A stretch of DNA of 64,000 bases from Prochlorococcus sp. AG-436-C14. GTDB lineage: Bacteria > Cyanobacteriota > Cyanobacteriia > PCC-6307 > Cyanobiaceae. Position 1 is the stretch's first letter. Each line of letters starts with the position of its first letter. The notes under the pieces were generated by a model that searched no databases, was not told the DNA's origin, and was given only the letters and a program-made list of their open reading frames with translations. The translations under genes were made by a program, and so were the position numbers. Shown in pieces: positions 33,851-43,460 of the stretch. The DNA lies in NCBI GenBank assembly GCA_003209755.1, contig QCPD01000002.1:1-64000 (forward strand), written 5' to 3'.

Positions 33851-34492
33851 ATGCTATTTCCGATTAAGCAAAATGAGATAACTAAATTGATCCCTTCTGT
33901 AGCAACAGGGAAGCAATTTAATGCAGCTTTAGGTAACCCTCAGAAGATTTTTCAACGGATTATGGTCTCTGCAATAGGAGGTGTAATTACGTTGCTCATC
34001 AGCCAGAGTCAAGTAACAAGTCAGTTTTACTCTCTTTGGTTGGTATTAGGTGTGGTTTTCCTTTTATATATTTTATGGGGACCAATACTTGAAGCTAGTA
34101 GAAAGAATTCTAATTTTAAAAGTTTCTCTTTCTCAGCATTAGTTGATGGTTATATTTCAGATGTTTACGTAGAAAATAGGGTAGAAAATAAACAGGAACA
34201 AGCAAATAAAGATGGAAGATTAGAGGTCGTAGAGAAAAAAAGAGAATGGGTCATTTTGGATATTGAAGATGAAGACGGTTTTATAGGGAATATAAGTTTT
34301 CCATTACAAAAAAAGTTTAATATTCTGACTAAAGGAATGAGAATTAACTGTGTAGTTTTTAGTAATAGAAGAGATTTTGATAGGATTCAGGCTATTAGCG
34401 ATGCCTGGTGTCCAGAAATAAATTTATGGGTTGGTTCTTATCCATATCTTCTACGACCAGCATTTGAAGAGTTTGTTAATATGAGAGTTTAA
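33851..34492 (+). CDS. Conserved cyanobacterial membrane protein (213 aa)
   Basis: Two hydrophobic segments (about residues 37-55 and 58-77, with W-G-P at the second end) followed by a soluble domain of about 130 residues containing V-E-K-K-R-E-W-V-I-L-D-I-E-D-E-D-G and S-N-R-R-D-F-D-R. Proteins of this type occur across cyanobacteria and are often mislabelled as phosphate transporter permeases; function unknown. Probably co-transcribed with dapB. Confidence 0.8.
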   Translation: MLFPIKQNEITKLIPSVATGKQFNAALGNPQKIFQRIMVSAIGGVITLLISQSQVTSQFYSLWLVLGVVFLLYILWGPILEASRKNSNFKSFSFSALVDGYISDVYVENRVENKQEQANKDGRLEVVEKKREWVILDIEDEDGFIGNISFPLQKKFNILTKGMRINCVVFSNRRDFDRIQAISDAWCPEINLWVGSYPYLLRPAFEEFVNMRV

Positions 34493-34531
34493 ATACTAAA
34501 TAATTTTATATTAAATGATAGAATAGTCTCT

Positions 34532-35644
34532 ATGAATATAGCAATTATTGGTTCTGGATTGACTGGTTCGTTAGCAGCAATATCTTTAGCAAATGCTGGC
34601 TGTAGAGTTGATCTATATGACAGATTTACTGACGAAGAACTTATAAATAGAGATCGAACATACGCCATAACACATTCCTCAAGAAAGATATTGCAAAAAA
34701 TTGGTATATGGTCATATTTAGTATCTGATTTGGTTCCTTTTCAATATTTAAATGTAATTGATTATGAATTGAATAAAAAGTTCCAATTTCTAATTAATGA
34801 TTTAAGTATTTCAGACAGAATGTATTCAGCCGTTGGTTGGATTGCTGAACATAAAAATGTCATGCTATTAATTTTAGACTTCATATCTGATATGGAAAAT
34901 ATTAATAAAATCCCTACATCTGTTATACCTAATACCAATAACTATGATCTTATAATTGCAGCAGATGGATCCAATTCAAATACTAGAAAGAAACTTAAAA
35001 CTCCTTCTTTTAAATTTTACTATGACCAAATTTGTATAACCGCTAAGGTCTTATTAAGAGGTGTTAAATCCAATGAAGCATATGAAATTTTCAACTCCGA
35101 GGGACCATTTGCTGTTTTACCTCTGGGTGGTGATTTATTTCAGATAATTTGTAGTCAATCTATAGAAAAAGGTACTTATAATATGAGTTTGACAAAAGCT
35201 TCATTTTTAGATTATTTATCAACGATCCTTCCTTACGGTGTCGAGCCAGATACTTTAATTGGAGAACCTATATCTTTCCCAATAAATTTTCTTCTTAATT
35301 ATTCATTTTTCTCAGGTAAATACATTTATTTAGGTGAAACAGCTCATAAGGTACATCCTGTAGGTGGACAAGGCCTAAATCTATGCTGGCGAGATGTTGA
35401 TTGTTTAACAAGATTAATATCATTTCCTTTATTAAAGAATAATCATTCAATTATTCCATTTATATATTCATTATTGAGAATAGTTGATGTATTATCAATA
35501 TCTGTATTAACGGACAGTTTAGTAAGATACTCTAGGAGTAATTTTAATATTTTTGTATTACCTAGGAAGGTGCTCTTTTTTATTTTAAGAAATTCACCTA
35601 TTATTAGAAAATGTATTTTAAATCTAATGACTAATGGATTTTAG
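34532..35644 (+). CDS. UbiH/COQ6-type FAD-dependent hydroxylase (370 aa)
   Basis: A flavoprotein monooxygenase: N-terminal G-S-G-L-T-G-S-L-A-A (Rossmann glycines), R-D-R-T-Y-A-I-T near 49-56 typical of UbiH/VisC proteins, I-I-A-A-D-G-S-N-S in the second motif, and G-E-T-A-H-K-V-H-P-V-G-G-Q-G-L-N in the third FAD motif. It likely hydroxylates a quinone or related ring precursor; in cyanobacteria a role in plastoquinone synthesis is inferred but not proven. A single hydrophobic C-terminal segment suggests membrane contact. Confidence 0.85.
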   Translation: MNIAIIGSGLTGSLAAISLANAGCRVDLYDRFTDEELINRDRTYAITHSSRKILQKIGIWSYLVSDLVPFQYLNVIDYELNKKFQFLINDLSISDRMYSAVGWIAEHKNVMLLILDFISDMENINKIPTSVIPNTNNYDLIIAADGSNSNTRKKLKTPSFKFYYDQICITAKVLLRGVKSNEAYEIFNSEGPFAVLPLGGDLFQIICSQSIEKGTYNMSLTKASFLDYLSTILPYGVEPDTLIGEPISFPINFLLNYSFFSGKYIYLGETAHKVHPVGGQGLNLCWRDVDCLTRLISFPLLKNNHSIIPFIYSLLRIVDVLSISVLTDSLVRYSRSNFNIFVLPRKVLFFILRNSPIIRKCILNLMTNGF

Positions 35645-35660
35645 TTTATCTTATTTATAA

Positions 35661-35870
35661 ATGATTAATACTAGTAATTCTATTAATCCACCTTCAGATG
35701 ACTTGTGCAATTTTATTATTGATAAGCTTGGAATAAGTCAGAGTGCATTAGAATTAGGCTTGAAGAGAAGTTCCTTAGAGAATTCACCATTACCTATTGT
35801 TATGTGGAGTTATGGTTTGATTACTCTAACTCAACTAAAAGTAATACTTTTATGGTTAAAAGACAATTAA
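35661..35870 (+). CDS. DUF2949 family protein (69 aa)
   Basis: A small cyanobacterial protein with L-C-N-F-I-I-D-K-L-G-I-S-Q-S-A-L-E-L-G and L-P-I-V-M-W-S-Y-G-L-I-T-L-T-Q-L-K-V-I-L, the DUF2949 pattern. Function unknown. It follows the hydroxylase by 16 bases and its stop overlaps the end of apt on the opposite strand by four bases. Confidence 0.85.
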   Translation: MINTSNSINPPSDDLCNFIIDKLGISQSALELGLKRSSLENSPLPIVMWSYGLITLTQLKVILLWLKDN

Positions 35871-36394
35871 TACTTTATGAGGCTTTCAATAAATAATTTT
35901 GAATCTAATTTTTTTCTGCCTTGTAATTCAGTTAGCTCGACTAGAAAAGCATAACCAATCAAATTACCTCCTACTTCTCTTATCAACTTACCTGCTGCCC
36001 CAGCTGTTCCTCCTGTAGCAAGCAGGTCATCAATAACAATTACCTTAAAATCTTTCTTGATTGAATTCTGTTGGATTTCCAACCTGTCTTCACCATACTC
36101 AAGCTTATAATTAACACCTATTACCTTCCCTGGTAATTTATTAGGTTTCCTAATAGGTATAAAAGCTATTTCATTTTTAAATGCTAGCGCTGATGCAGAA
36201 ATAAATCCCCTCGATTCTATTCCAGCTATGTAATCTGGTTTTGTGGTAGATATTAGCTTTTGTAGAGGCATCATTAATTCATTCCATGTTTTGGGCTCTT
36301 TATATATTGGGTTTATGTCTTTAAAGACTATTCCTTCATTTGGAAAGTCTTTTATTTCATTTATATATTTTTTAAATTTTTCCATTCTATACAA
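35867..36394 (-). CDS. apt: Adenine phosphoribosyltransferase
   Basis: A type I phosphoribosyltransferase of 175 residues: the PRPP-binding loop V-I-V-I-D-D-L-L-A-T-G-G-T at about 120-132 and G-I-E-S-R-G-F at 59-65, the signature for the adenine-specific class. It salvages adenine to AMP. Short of nothing compared with typical Apt (about 170). Convergent with DUF2949, divergent from DUF3038. Confidence 0.94.
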   Translation of the reverse strand: MYRMEKFKKYINEIKDFPNEGIVFKDINPIYKEPKTWNELMMPLQKLISTTKPDYIAGIESRGFISASALAFKNEIAFIPIRKPNKLPGKVIGVNYKLEYGEDRLEIQQNSIKKDFKVIVIDDLLATGGTAGAAGKLIREVGGNLIGYAFLVELTELQGRKKLDSKLFIESLIKY

Positions 36395-36466
36395 ATATTA
36401 GTGTGCGGTTTTATAAAACTAACAATAAAGCTAGCCAATCAACCAACACCTGTCATTATTTAATGT

Positions 36467-37063
36467 ATGAAGAAAACCAATTTAGTTGCTACACAGAATA
36501 AATACCTCAATAAAGGGTCAAAATATCATGACACTGTTATAGACAAGTCTTTTGTTAATTGCGTAATCGCAAATGATGCCTCAAGGAAAATTGATTTTTT
36601 GATTTTAGTTATTGAAACTCTTCAAATCAATGCATCCGATTCATTATTATTGAAAGCCAAAGATATTGGCTTGTCTCATGATTTTTCTAGTAGAGTTCAA
36701 TTTTGGAAAATGAGATGTACAAACCCTTTGAGAAATACATATACGTTTACATCACTATCTTTTGAGCAGATTGATTCCCTTGTTGAACTTATTTCTGCGA
36801 TGTCAGAAAAACTCTATCCACTAATTAGGCAATTACTCTCCTCAAAAGAATCTAAGACATTAAATGATGAACGATGGTTGTTATTTACTTCACGTCTCAA
36901 GTCACTTATTCGTGAAAGGATGAATAATCAACGTAATTATATTGCTTCTATATTAAGTGAAGATAATAATGAATTTTTTAGAGAGTTATTAGTCATTCTT
37001 TCTCTATCCTGTGGAAAAGGAGGAGCTAATCGTTTGAAAGCTTCTTTGTATCAGAAATCATAG
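36467..37063 (+). CDS. DUF3038 family protein (198 aa)
   Basis: A mostly helical soluble protein typical of cyanobacteria; ends in L-S-C-G-K-G-G-A-N-R-L-K-A-S-L. DUF3038 is usually found next to DUF4335, as here with nine bases between the genes, implying a joint function. The N-terminal 30 residues are poorly conserved in look. Activity unknown. Confidence 0.85.
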   Translation: MKKTNLVATQNKYLNKGSKYHDTVIDKSFVNCVIANDASRKIDFLILVIETLQINASDSLLLKAKDIGLSHDFSSRVQFWKMRCTNPLRNTYTFTSLSFEQIDSLVELISAMSEKLYPLIRQLLSSKESKTLNDERWLLFTSRLKSLIRERMNNQRNYIASILSEDNNEFFRELLVILSLSCGKGGANRLKASLYQKS

Positions 37064-37071
37064 CTTTCTAA

Positions 37072-37671
37072 ATGATTAAATTATCTTATAAAATTGATCA
37101 AGACTCTTCTTCCCTAGAAATTTCAGGTATACCAGATATTTCAAATGGAGACTCTGAAGATACCATTGGTATCTTATCGTCATGGACATTGAAAATTATT
37201 GGTTCACCTATATTAGAAGGAGAAAAGGAACATCTTGATAATTTGATGCAAGTAGTACTTCAATACTCAAGATCATATATTTCAGGAATTCGAAAACAAT
37301 TTATATCTAATAAAAATATTGTGACAATAACTCCTATTGCTAATAATCATAAATTGTTACTCAATAGCAGCAAAAAGGGGGTTAAGCCTTTAGAAATTAT
37401 TTTAGATGATTCTGAATTGTCAGATCTAACAAGATGTCTTGATCTTTTAAGATTTCATCCTAAATTTAATATAAGATGGGATATCAAACAAGAAAGACCC
37501 TTCAGTAGGAAATATATCATTAAAAATTTATCAAATTCTACGAAGAATTACAATTTATTTTATTCACTTATTTTATTTCTCTTTACAAGTATATTATTGA
37601 TTTTTATACCTACAGATAATAGGTATGAATTAAGAGAAACTACTAATCATTCACAAGTTTTATCTGATTAA
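37072..37671 (+). CDS. DUF4335 family protein (199 aa)
   Basis: The second of the DUF3038-DUF4335 pair. It has a beta-rich soluble region of about 165 residues (G-I-L-S-S-W-T-L-K-I-I-G near 28-39, L-D-L-L-R-F-H-P) and a single C-terminal hydrophobic segment at about 163-182 that may anchor it in a membrane, followed by a short polar tail. Function unknown. Confidence 0.82.
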   Translation: MIKLSYKIDQDSSSLEISGIPDISNGDSEDTIGILSSWTLKIIGSPILEGEKEHLDNLMQVVLQYSRSYISGIRKQFISNKNIVTITPIANNHKLLLNSSKKGVKPLEIILDDSELSDLTRCLDLLRFHPKFNIRWDIKQERPFSRKYIIKNLSNSTKNYNLFYSLILFLFTSILLIFIPTDNRYELRETTNHSQVLSD

Positions 37672-37750
37672 AATAAATAAATTTTTCATTTTTAATTATT
37701 ATATATACAATATATTTCTACTATACTATTTATTATCTATCTACTAATAA

Positions 37751-37782
37751 TATAAAATTCTATAGATATATAGAATTTTATA
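37751..37782. repeat. 13-bp perfect inverted repeat
   Basis: T-A-T-A-A-A-A-T-T-C-T-A-T and its reverse complement around a six-base loop, all A/T except two G/C pairs. It lies between the DUF4335 gene and the methyltransferase. It could act as a weak transcription stop or a cruciform, but has no T tract. Confidence 0.6.
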
Positions 37783-37808
37783 AACTTAATAAATATTTCG
37801 TATATTAT

Positions 37809-37834
37809 AAAAATAAAATAAAATAAAATAAAAT
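37809..37834. repeat. AAAAT microsatellite
   Basis: Five tandem copies of the unit AAAAT immediately before the methyltransferase start codon at 37841. It may alter the spacing between a ribosome-binding region and the start if the repeat number varies. Confidence 0.7.
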
Positions 37835-37840
37835 TTCTTT

Positions 37841-38491
37841 ATGAAACTTTCAATAAATGATAGAGAAAAAATTGATATAGCTGATGATCAGATTTTTTAT
37901 AAACAGCCTAGATATGTTCATCACTTAAGCGAGTCTTTCAGAATCCGACTTACTAACTTATATTCAGAATATCTTCTCAATCACCACGTAGTTCTTGATT
38001 TAATGAGTAGTTGGGTAAGCCATTTGCCAACAAATATTAGATATAAAAAAGTTATTGGTCATGGAATGAATGAAGCTGAGTTAGTTGCTAATAAAAGACT
38101 GGATAGGTACTGGGTCCAAAATTTTAATAAGACTCAAAATTTGCCTATTGAAGATTCGTCTATTGATGTAGGATTAATCGTTGCTGGATGGCAATATCTC
38201 CAATATCCTGAAAAAGTTTCATTAGAACTCTCAAGGGTTATCAAATCTGATTCGTTATTGATAATTTCATTCACTAATAGGGCTTTCTGGACTAAAGCTC
38301 CAAATATCTGGACTTATTCATCTGAAGAAAAAAGAATAGAATATGTAAATAGTGTTATCTCTACGAATGGCTGGAGGATTGAAAAAATATTCAACGAAAA
38401 AACAAAGGATAAAAAGCTTTTAGGGTTTTATTCAGCCGAAAGTGATCCTTTCTTTTCTGTTATTGCAAGAAACAATAAGTCTAATAACTGA
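37841..38491 (+). CDS. SAM-dependent methyltransferase-like protein (216 aa)
   Basis: A class I methyltransferase fold: V-V-L-D-L-M-S-S-W-V-S-H at about 50-61 in the place of the SAM-binding motif I (glycine-poor variant), G-H-G-M-N near 75, then L-P-I-E-D-S-S-I-D-V-G-L near 104 (motif II/post-II), and R-V-I-K at 137. The closest general type is Methyltransf_11; substrate unknown. The motif I lacks G-x-G-x-G, so catalytic competence should be checked. Preceded by the AAAAT repeat. Confidence 0.75.
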   Translation: MKLSINDREKIDIADDQIFYKQPRYVHHLSESFRIRLTNLYSEYLLNHHVVLDLMSSWVSHLPTNIRYKKVIGHGMNEAELVANKRLDRYWVQNFNKTQNLPIEDSSIDVGLIVAGWQYLQYPEKVSLELSRVIKSDSLLIISFTNRAFWTKAPNIWTYSSEEKRIEYVNSVISTNGWRIEKIFNEKTKDKKLLGFYSAESDPFFSVIARNNKSNN

Positions 38492-38544
38492 ACTAGTTTT
38501 TATTGATAGTTATATTTAGTATTAGTTGTCAATAGAATTTTTTT

Positions 38545-38853
38545 ATGTCCTATTCTCTAATTAAATTTAGTTCTGAAGATTGTGGAACTTGTCACAGGAT
38601 GAGCTTCTTTGATTCTAAAGTTGCAAATGAATTAGGAATTGAATTTATTAGCGTAAAACTACAAGATACTATGGTTTATAGAAAATATAGACCAATACTG
38701 TTAAAACAATATCCAACAAAAGAAGGTATGGGATGGCCCACTTATTTATTAGTTAATGAACCTGAGGGAGAATTTGAAATTATTGGTGAACTAAAAGGTG
38801 GAATTGCTAAGGGTGATTTTAGAGAAAGACTTGCAAAACTAATATCTAATTAA
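38545..38853 (+). CDS. Thioredoxin-family protein (102 aa)
   Basis: A thioredoxin-fold protein with an active-site C-G-T-C at residues 13-16, placed after the first strand as in small thioredoxins, and a cis-proline-like W-P-T-Y at about 71-75. The C-G-T-C dipeptide differs from the canonical C-G-P-C, which changes redox potential. Likely a cytosolic disulphide reductase or redox relay; client unknown. Convergent with the gene at 38862. Confidence 0.85.
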   Translation: MSYSLIKFSSEDCGTCHRMSFFDSKVANELGIEFISVKLQDTMVYRKYRPILLKQYPTKEGMGWPTYLLVNEPEGEFEIIGELKGGIAKGDFRERLAKLISN

Positions 38854-38861
38854 TCTTCAAA

Positions 38862-39095
38862 TTAATTCACCGGTTGCATCAAACCTCCACTTCCAGAGTC
38901 TGAATCATCATCATCGTTACTTGCATCTACTGTCAAAATTGTATAGATCCCTAAAGCTAAAAGACTTATCATTCCGCTAAAGAGACTTAACCCATATTGG
39001 TTAGTACTGATTTCTATTACTTCACCCAAGGTAAAAATACTCAAATTTTGGTGACTATAGCAATTTTTTACATTAAAAACATTTTGGTCATCCAA
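38862..39095 (-). CDS. Single-helix membrane protein with acidic tail (77 aa)
   Basis: One hydrophobic segment at about residues 34-56 (L-F-S-G-M-I-S-L-L-A-L-G-I-Y-T-I-L-T-V) followed by an aspartate/serine/glycine-rich tail (N-D-D-D-D-S-D-S-G-S-G-G). Possibly cotranscribed behind mfd on the minus strand (45-base gap). The first half may be over-extended; ATG positions further in would leave the helix intact. Family not recognised. Confidence 0.55.
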   Translation of the reverse strand: MDDQNVFNVKNCYSHQNLSIFTLGEVIEISTNQYGLSLFSGMISLLALGIYTILTVDASNDDDDSDSGSGGLMQPVN

Positions 39096-39140
39096 TTGAT
39101 TGATTGACCTGTGTTTTTTTAGCTTTGATTTATTGATCTA

Positions 39141-42100
39141 TTAAGTATTTATTTCAGAATTCATTAGCATTAGCCATTCAGTTAGTTGTTCTAGAAGTTT
39201 ATCGCCATCCAGAATACCGAGACCTCGAATAGTCACGGAAGAGTAACGATCCCCTTTTTTATAGATAAATCTTCCATAAAGATGGTTTGGTAAACCTTTT
39301 CTAAGTAACTTAAAAGCTGGTTCATCCATCGTTGTTTCAAGCTCAACATTAGGTTTGGACAATTTGATTCTCGAAAAGCCACACTTTTTAGCGTTTATTT
39401 TTAATTTCATTACTTCTATAAGTGATTCAACTGCCTTTGGTAATGTTCCATATCTGTCAACCATGTTGCTAGCAAATTGAACTAACGCTTCATTACTTTC
39501 ACATTGTGTGACTAATCTATAAGCATTTATTTTTTCGTCTGGATCAGTTATCCAATCTCCAGGGATAAAAGCTGTAACAGGTAAATCAATTTGGGTATCT
39601 TCAACAGAAGGAATGTCCTGTCCTTGGATTTCGGCGATAGTTTCTTGTAATAATTCCATATACAAATCAAATCCTATTGTCTCCATTTGTCCGCTTTGCT
39701 CAATACCTAAAATATTTCCTACGCCTCTAATTTCCATATCTCTCATTGCTAACTGATAACCACTTCCCAAATCACTAAATTCTTTTATGGCCTTTAAGCG
39801 TTGCCTTGAAGTCTCATTTAATTTCTCATCACTTGGATAAAACAACCATGCATGTGCTTGAACCCCACTACGGCCAACCCTGCCTCTCAATTGGTAAAGT
39901 TGAGATAAACCAAATTTATGAGAATCTTCAATTAAAATAGTATTTACTCGAGGAATATCTAATCCACTTTCGACAATAGTTGTACAAAGTAAAATATCTG
40001 CATCTCCAGAATTAAATGATAGCATTGCATTTTCTAGTGCTCCTTCTTCCATTTGCCCGTGTGCTATCAATAATTTTACATTTGGAATCATTATTTTTAA
40101 TTTTTCAGCTACGTCTTCTATCCCTTTTATTCGAGGAACAATATAAAATATTTGGCCTCCTCTATCGATTTCTTGGGAAATCGCACTTCTTATGATTTCA
40201 TTATCAAGTGGTGCTAAATGTGTTTTAATTGGCCTACGCAATGGTGGTGGTGTTGTTATTAAACTCATTTCACGAACACCAGAAAGACTCATATAGAGTG
40301 TACGTGGTATCGGCGTTGCAGACAGTGTTAATACATCTACACTCTTTTTTAATTCCTTTATTTTTTCCTTTTGATTAACACCAAAACGTTGTTCCTCATC
40401 TATAACAAGAAGACCTAAGTCCTTATAAACTAATTTTTTATTTAAGAGCTGATGTGTACCAACAACAGCATCAATTTTCCCCTCTTTAAGTCCAGTTACA
40501 ATTTGTTTTCGTTCGTTAATAGTTTTAAATCTATTAAGTAAAGATACCTTTATAGGGTAAGGGGCAAATCGATCAGAAATAGTTCTCCAATGTTGTTGAG
40601 ATAATACTGTTGTTGGTGCTAATAATGCTATTTGTTTTCCTGACGTAATTGCTTTAAATATTGCTCGTATTGCGACCTCTGTTTTACCAAATCCAACATC
40701 ACCGCAGACCAATCTATCCATAGGTTTTTCACTTTCCATATCAAATTTAACTTCAGTTGTGGCTTTTGCTTGATCAGGTGTTAGTGAGTATGGAAATGAG
40801 TCCTCTAATTCACTTTGCCAAGGACCATCAGTTGGAAACTTGAAACCTTTTTCTTTACTTCGTTCTGCATATAACTTAATTAAATCAATAGCAATTTTTT
40901 TAACTGATTTCTTAGCTTTTGCCTTTATTTTGTTCCAATTAGCACCGCCTAATTTACTTATTGTGGGAGTCTTAGAATTGGAATTCCTATATCTGCCTAG
41001 GCTACCAAGTTGATCTGCAGCAACGCTTAGTTTTCCATCCATATATTTTATTACAAGGTAATCTCTCGACTCACCATTAATATTTAACTTTTGAATATTC
41101 TGAAATAAGCCTATTCCATGATTTCTATGAACTACATAATCCCCAGGCTTCATCTTATTGGGATCTATCTTTTTGCTCTGGGCTTGTTTTCTTCTTCTTA
41201 TATAGCCAGTGCTAGAAATAGATTGTTGTCCAAAAAATTCCTTATCTGTTATTAATGCGATTTTCCATGCTGGAAGATAAAAACCATCTATTTCGCCATC
41301 ATTATGATTTTTAATAGCTACGGGTATGTTGTCTTCAAGAACATTTTTTATTCCATTCAGGTCATTATTATTAGGAATAAACTTTGAAATACATTCATGT
41401 TCTTCTAAAAGAGAAACTGCACGACTAGGTTGTGCTGAAATAATCCAGATAGAATATTTATCTCTTATATAATCTTTTAATGTTAAGCTGATCTTTCCAT
41501 ATTGATTAGGAAGCCATTGATGATGCCTGCTTGAAATATTATATACATTATCTTTGCCTTTTGTAGCATCAAAATCAGTTAGATCAAATCCTCTATAATA
41601 ATTCAATCCTTCATAAATATCATTAATATTTTTATGCAAATTAGCTTTATATATATTTTTAATTAAATCTTTATTTTCTGAATTAGTAATAAATTCGATA
41701 TAACTTTCTGTGGCAATTTTAAACCAAGCTTTACCATGAGATAGTCCTTGTAACCTTTCATCTACGACGATAAATGTTTTATCATCTAAATAATCTAACA
41801 AAGAAGATGGTTTGTCGAATGCAACACCTAAATATTTTTTAGCTGATATAAGTACATTTGAGTTTACTAACCCAGAGTACTCATTATCTGTAAATAAGCA
41901 TGATATATCCTTATCATTAATTGATGTAAGCTTATTAATTATTAATGGATCTATGCCTGTAGGCGTGATACATACATTATCAATTTGCTCAAGAGATCTT
42001 TGTGATATTGGATCAAATTCTTTGATCTTGTCTATTTGATTACCAAACAACTCTAGCCTAATTGGTAATTCACTACTAACTGGATAAATATCAATAATAT

Positions 42101-42644
42101 CTCCACGTCTGGTCCATGTTCCTTCTTGATCGATATTACTAGACTTACTATATCCACATTCACTCAATCTTAATGATAACTCACTTAGGTTTACTTCATC
42201 ACCTACAGTTATTTTAATACACTTTGATTTAAGATATTCAAAGGGAGGAAGATGTGGCTGTAATGCCCTTTCTGTCGCAATTATTGCGATATACTCATCT
42301 TCATTTAACTCAAATATATCACTAAGTACTTGCAATTGTCCCCATATAATTTCTGTTGTTATCTGTACAGATTCGTATGGTGATACTTCACTCGTAGGAT
42401 ATAAACATGTCTTACTCCAACCGCAATCTTTTAATAGTGGCAACCACCTTGTCGCATCTTCTAATGTTGGGACAATTACTAGTAATTTTTTAGACTTTTT
42501 TCTAGCAAGTGAAGTCGTGATTAATGCTTTTGTTGTACGGGATGTACAAGTTAATATTAATCTTTCTTCTCTATTTGTTCGATCAGCCAACTCATTTGTT
42601 AACTGATGATCTTCTAAATAATTTGCTATTGACTCTAATGACAC
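39141..42644 (-). CDS. mfd: Transcription-repair coupling factor
   Basis: An 1167-residue Mfd translocase, full length. It removes stalled RNA polymerase at lesions and recruits UvrA. Domains in order: N-terminal UvrB-homologous region (to about 350, with degenerate motifs), RNAP-interaction domain near 480-560 (D-Y-V-V-H-R-N-H-G-I-G), ATPase with G-D-V-G-F-G-K-T-E near 645, D-E-E-Q near 746, helicase C-domain with Q-L-R-G-R-V-G-R-S, and TRCF domain at the C-terminus. Monocistronic or with the gene at 42706 upstream. Confidence 0.97.
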   Translation of the reverse strand: MSLESIANYLEDHQLTNELADRTNREERLILTCTSRTTKALITTSLARKKSKKLLVIVPTLEDATRWLPLLKDCGWSKTCLYPTSEVSPYESVQITTEIIWGQLQVLSDIFELNEDEYIAIIATERALQPHLPPFEYLKSKCIKITVGDEVNLSELSLRLSECGYSKSSNIDQEGTWTRRGDIIDIYPVSSELPIRLELFGNQIDKIKEFDPISQRSLEQIDNVCITPTGIDPLIINKLTSINDKDISCLFTDNEYSGLVNSNVLISAKKYLGVAFDKPSSLLDYLDDKTFIVVDERLQGLSHGKAWFKIATESYIEFITNSENKDLIKNIYKANLHKNINDIYEGLNYYRGFDLTDFDATKGKDNVYNISSRHHQWLPNQYGKISLTLKDYIRDKYSIWIISAQPSRAVSLLEEHECISKFIPNNNDLNGIKNVLEDNIPVAIKNHNDGEIDGFYLPAWKIALITDKEFFGQQSISSTGYIRRRKQAQSKKIDPNKMKPGDYVVHRNHGIGLFQNIQKLNINGESRDYLVIKYMDGKLSVAADQLGSLGRYRNSNSKTPTISKLGGANWNKIKAKAKKSVKKIAIDLIKLYAERSKEKGFKFPTDGPWQSELEDSFPYSLTPDQAKATTEVKFDMESEKPMDRLVCGDVGFGKTEVAIRAIFKAITSGKQIALLAPTTVLSQQHWRTISDRFAPYPIKVSLLNRFKTINERKQIVTGLKEGKIDAVVGTHQLLNKKLVYKDLGLLVIDEEQRFGVNQKEKIKELKKSVDVLTLSATPIPRTLYMSLSGVREMSLITTPPPLRRPIKTHLAPLDNEIIRSAISQEIDRGGQIFYIVPRIKGIEDVAEKLKIMIPNVKLLIAHGQMEEGALENAMLSFNSGDADILLCTTIVESGLDIPRVNTILIEDSHKFGLSQLYQLRGRVGRSGVQAHAWLFYPSDEKLNETSRQRLKAIKEFSDLGSGYQLAMRDMEIRGVGNILGIEQSGQMETIGFDLYMELLQETIAEIQGQDIPSVEDTQIDLPVTAFIPGDWITDPDEKINAYRLVTQCESNEALVQFASNMVDRYGTLPKAVESLIEVMKLKINAKKCGFSRIKLSKPNVELETTMDEPAFKLLRKGLPNHLYGRFIYKKGDRYSSVTIRGLGILDGDKLLEQLTEWLMLMNSEINT

Positions 42645-42705
42645 TATTCTTTATTACATAATATATTCTGATTACCATAACATTCTTTTCTCTCATTGAG
42701 AAGGT

Positions 42706-43374
42706 TTATTGATGTAGAGTTTGATTTTTAATTGATTTTAGCTTTGCAACAAAAGATATTAATTGTTTCTCATTAAGTTCCTTCCTCGATGAAACATTAA
42801 AATTCTTTTGTAAATATTCTCTTCCCTGTATATGATCCCATGACAAATCCCTAAGTATAATCTCTGACTCTTCCATTAAACTATTAATGTTTATATTAAT
42901 TAAATTATTTTGATTGTGATTTTCAGTCTTTTTTAAAAGAGTTAGATAATTGACTATATCACTATAGTTGGTTATTTTGTTTCGATTGTTATATCCTAGT
43001 TTCTTTTCTAGAAAATTCTTTTCATCATCTCTAGACCATTTTAACCTTTTAATTTCATAATCTATTGCTGATAATTCGTTACTCCAATCAATTGGCTCAT
43101 GATTAATAATAATATCATCATTTTTTTCACATTTAGGTAATTCAGCTTTCAATGGAGTTTTCAGTTTTTCTTCGTTAATTGACTTGATATTGGATTCATT
43201 ATTTGTGACTGCATATATCCTTTTCTTTAGTCTTGATATTGCTTTATCCTCAGCAACTTCAACTGATGGCCCTTCAGCCAATGCACTTCCTAGATTTTTG
43301 TCATTAACCCAGCAATTTACTTGAACAACTGCTTTATTTTCGGATATATGGCAAAGTTTTGATTCGATTCTCAT
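42706..43374 (-). CDS. Conserved hypothetical protein with two repeated C-terminal modules (222 aa)
   Basis: The first 55 residues are a beta-alpha domain (S-K-L-C-H-I-S-E-N-K-A-V-V-Q-V then S-V-E-V-A-E-D-K-A-I-S-R-L) resembling Rad52-like or dsRBD-type small folds. Two similar helical modules follow at about 105-150 and 165-210, each with a W, an R/Y-L-x-K, a hinge and S-R-x-E/K then L-I/V-x-F/Y-x-x-L (for example W-S-R-D-D-E and W-D-H-I-Q-G). Cyanobacterial, function unknown. 61 bases upstream of mfd in the same orientation, so a link to transcription or repair is conceivable. Confidence 0.75.
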   Translation of the reverse strand: MRIESKLCHISENKAVVQVNCWVNDKNLGSALAEGPSVEVAEDKAISRLKKRIYAVTNNESNIKSINEEKLKTPLKAELPKCEKNDDIIINHEPIDWSNELSAIDYEIKRLKWSRDDEKNFLEKKLGYNNRNKITNYSDIVNYLTLLKKTENHNQNNLINININSLMEESEIILRDLSWDHIQGREYLQKNFNVSSRKELNEKQLISFVAKLKSIKNQTLHQ

Positions 43375-43460
43375 AACCCTTCTGAATTAACCCTAATTAG
43401 AATCATTAGAGTTAAAATATACCAAACAGGCAATGTAAATAGCTCTTTTTCCGTAATTTA

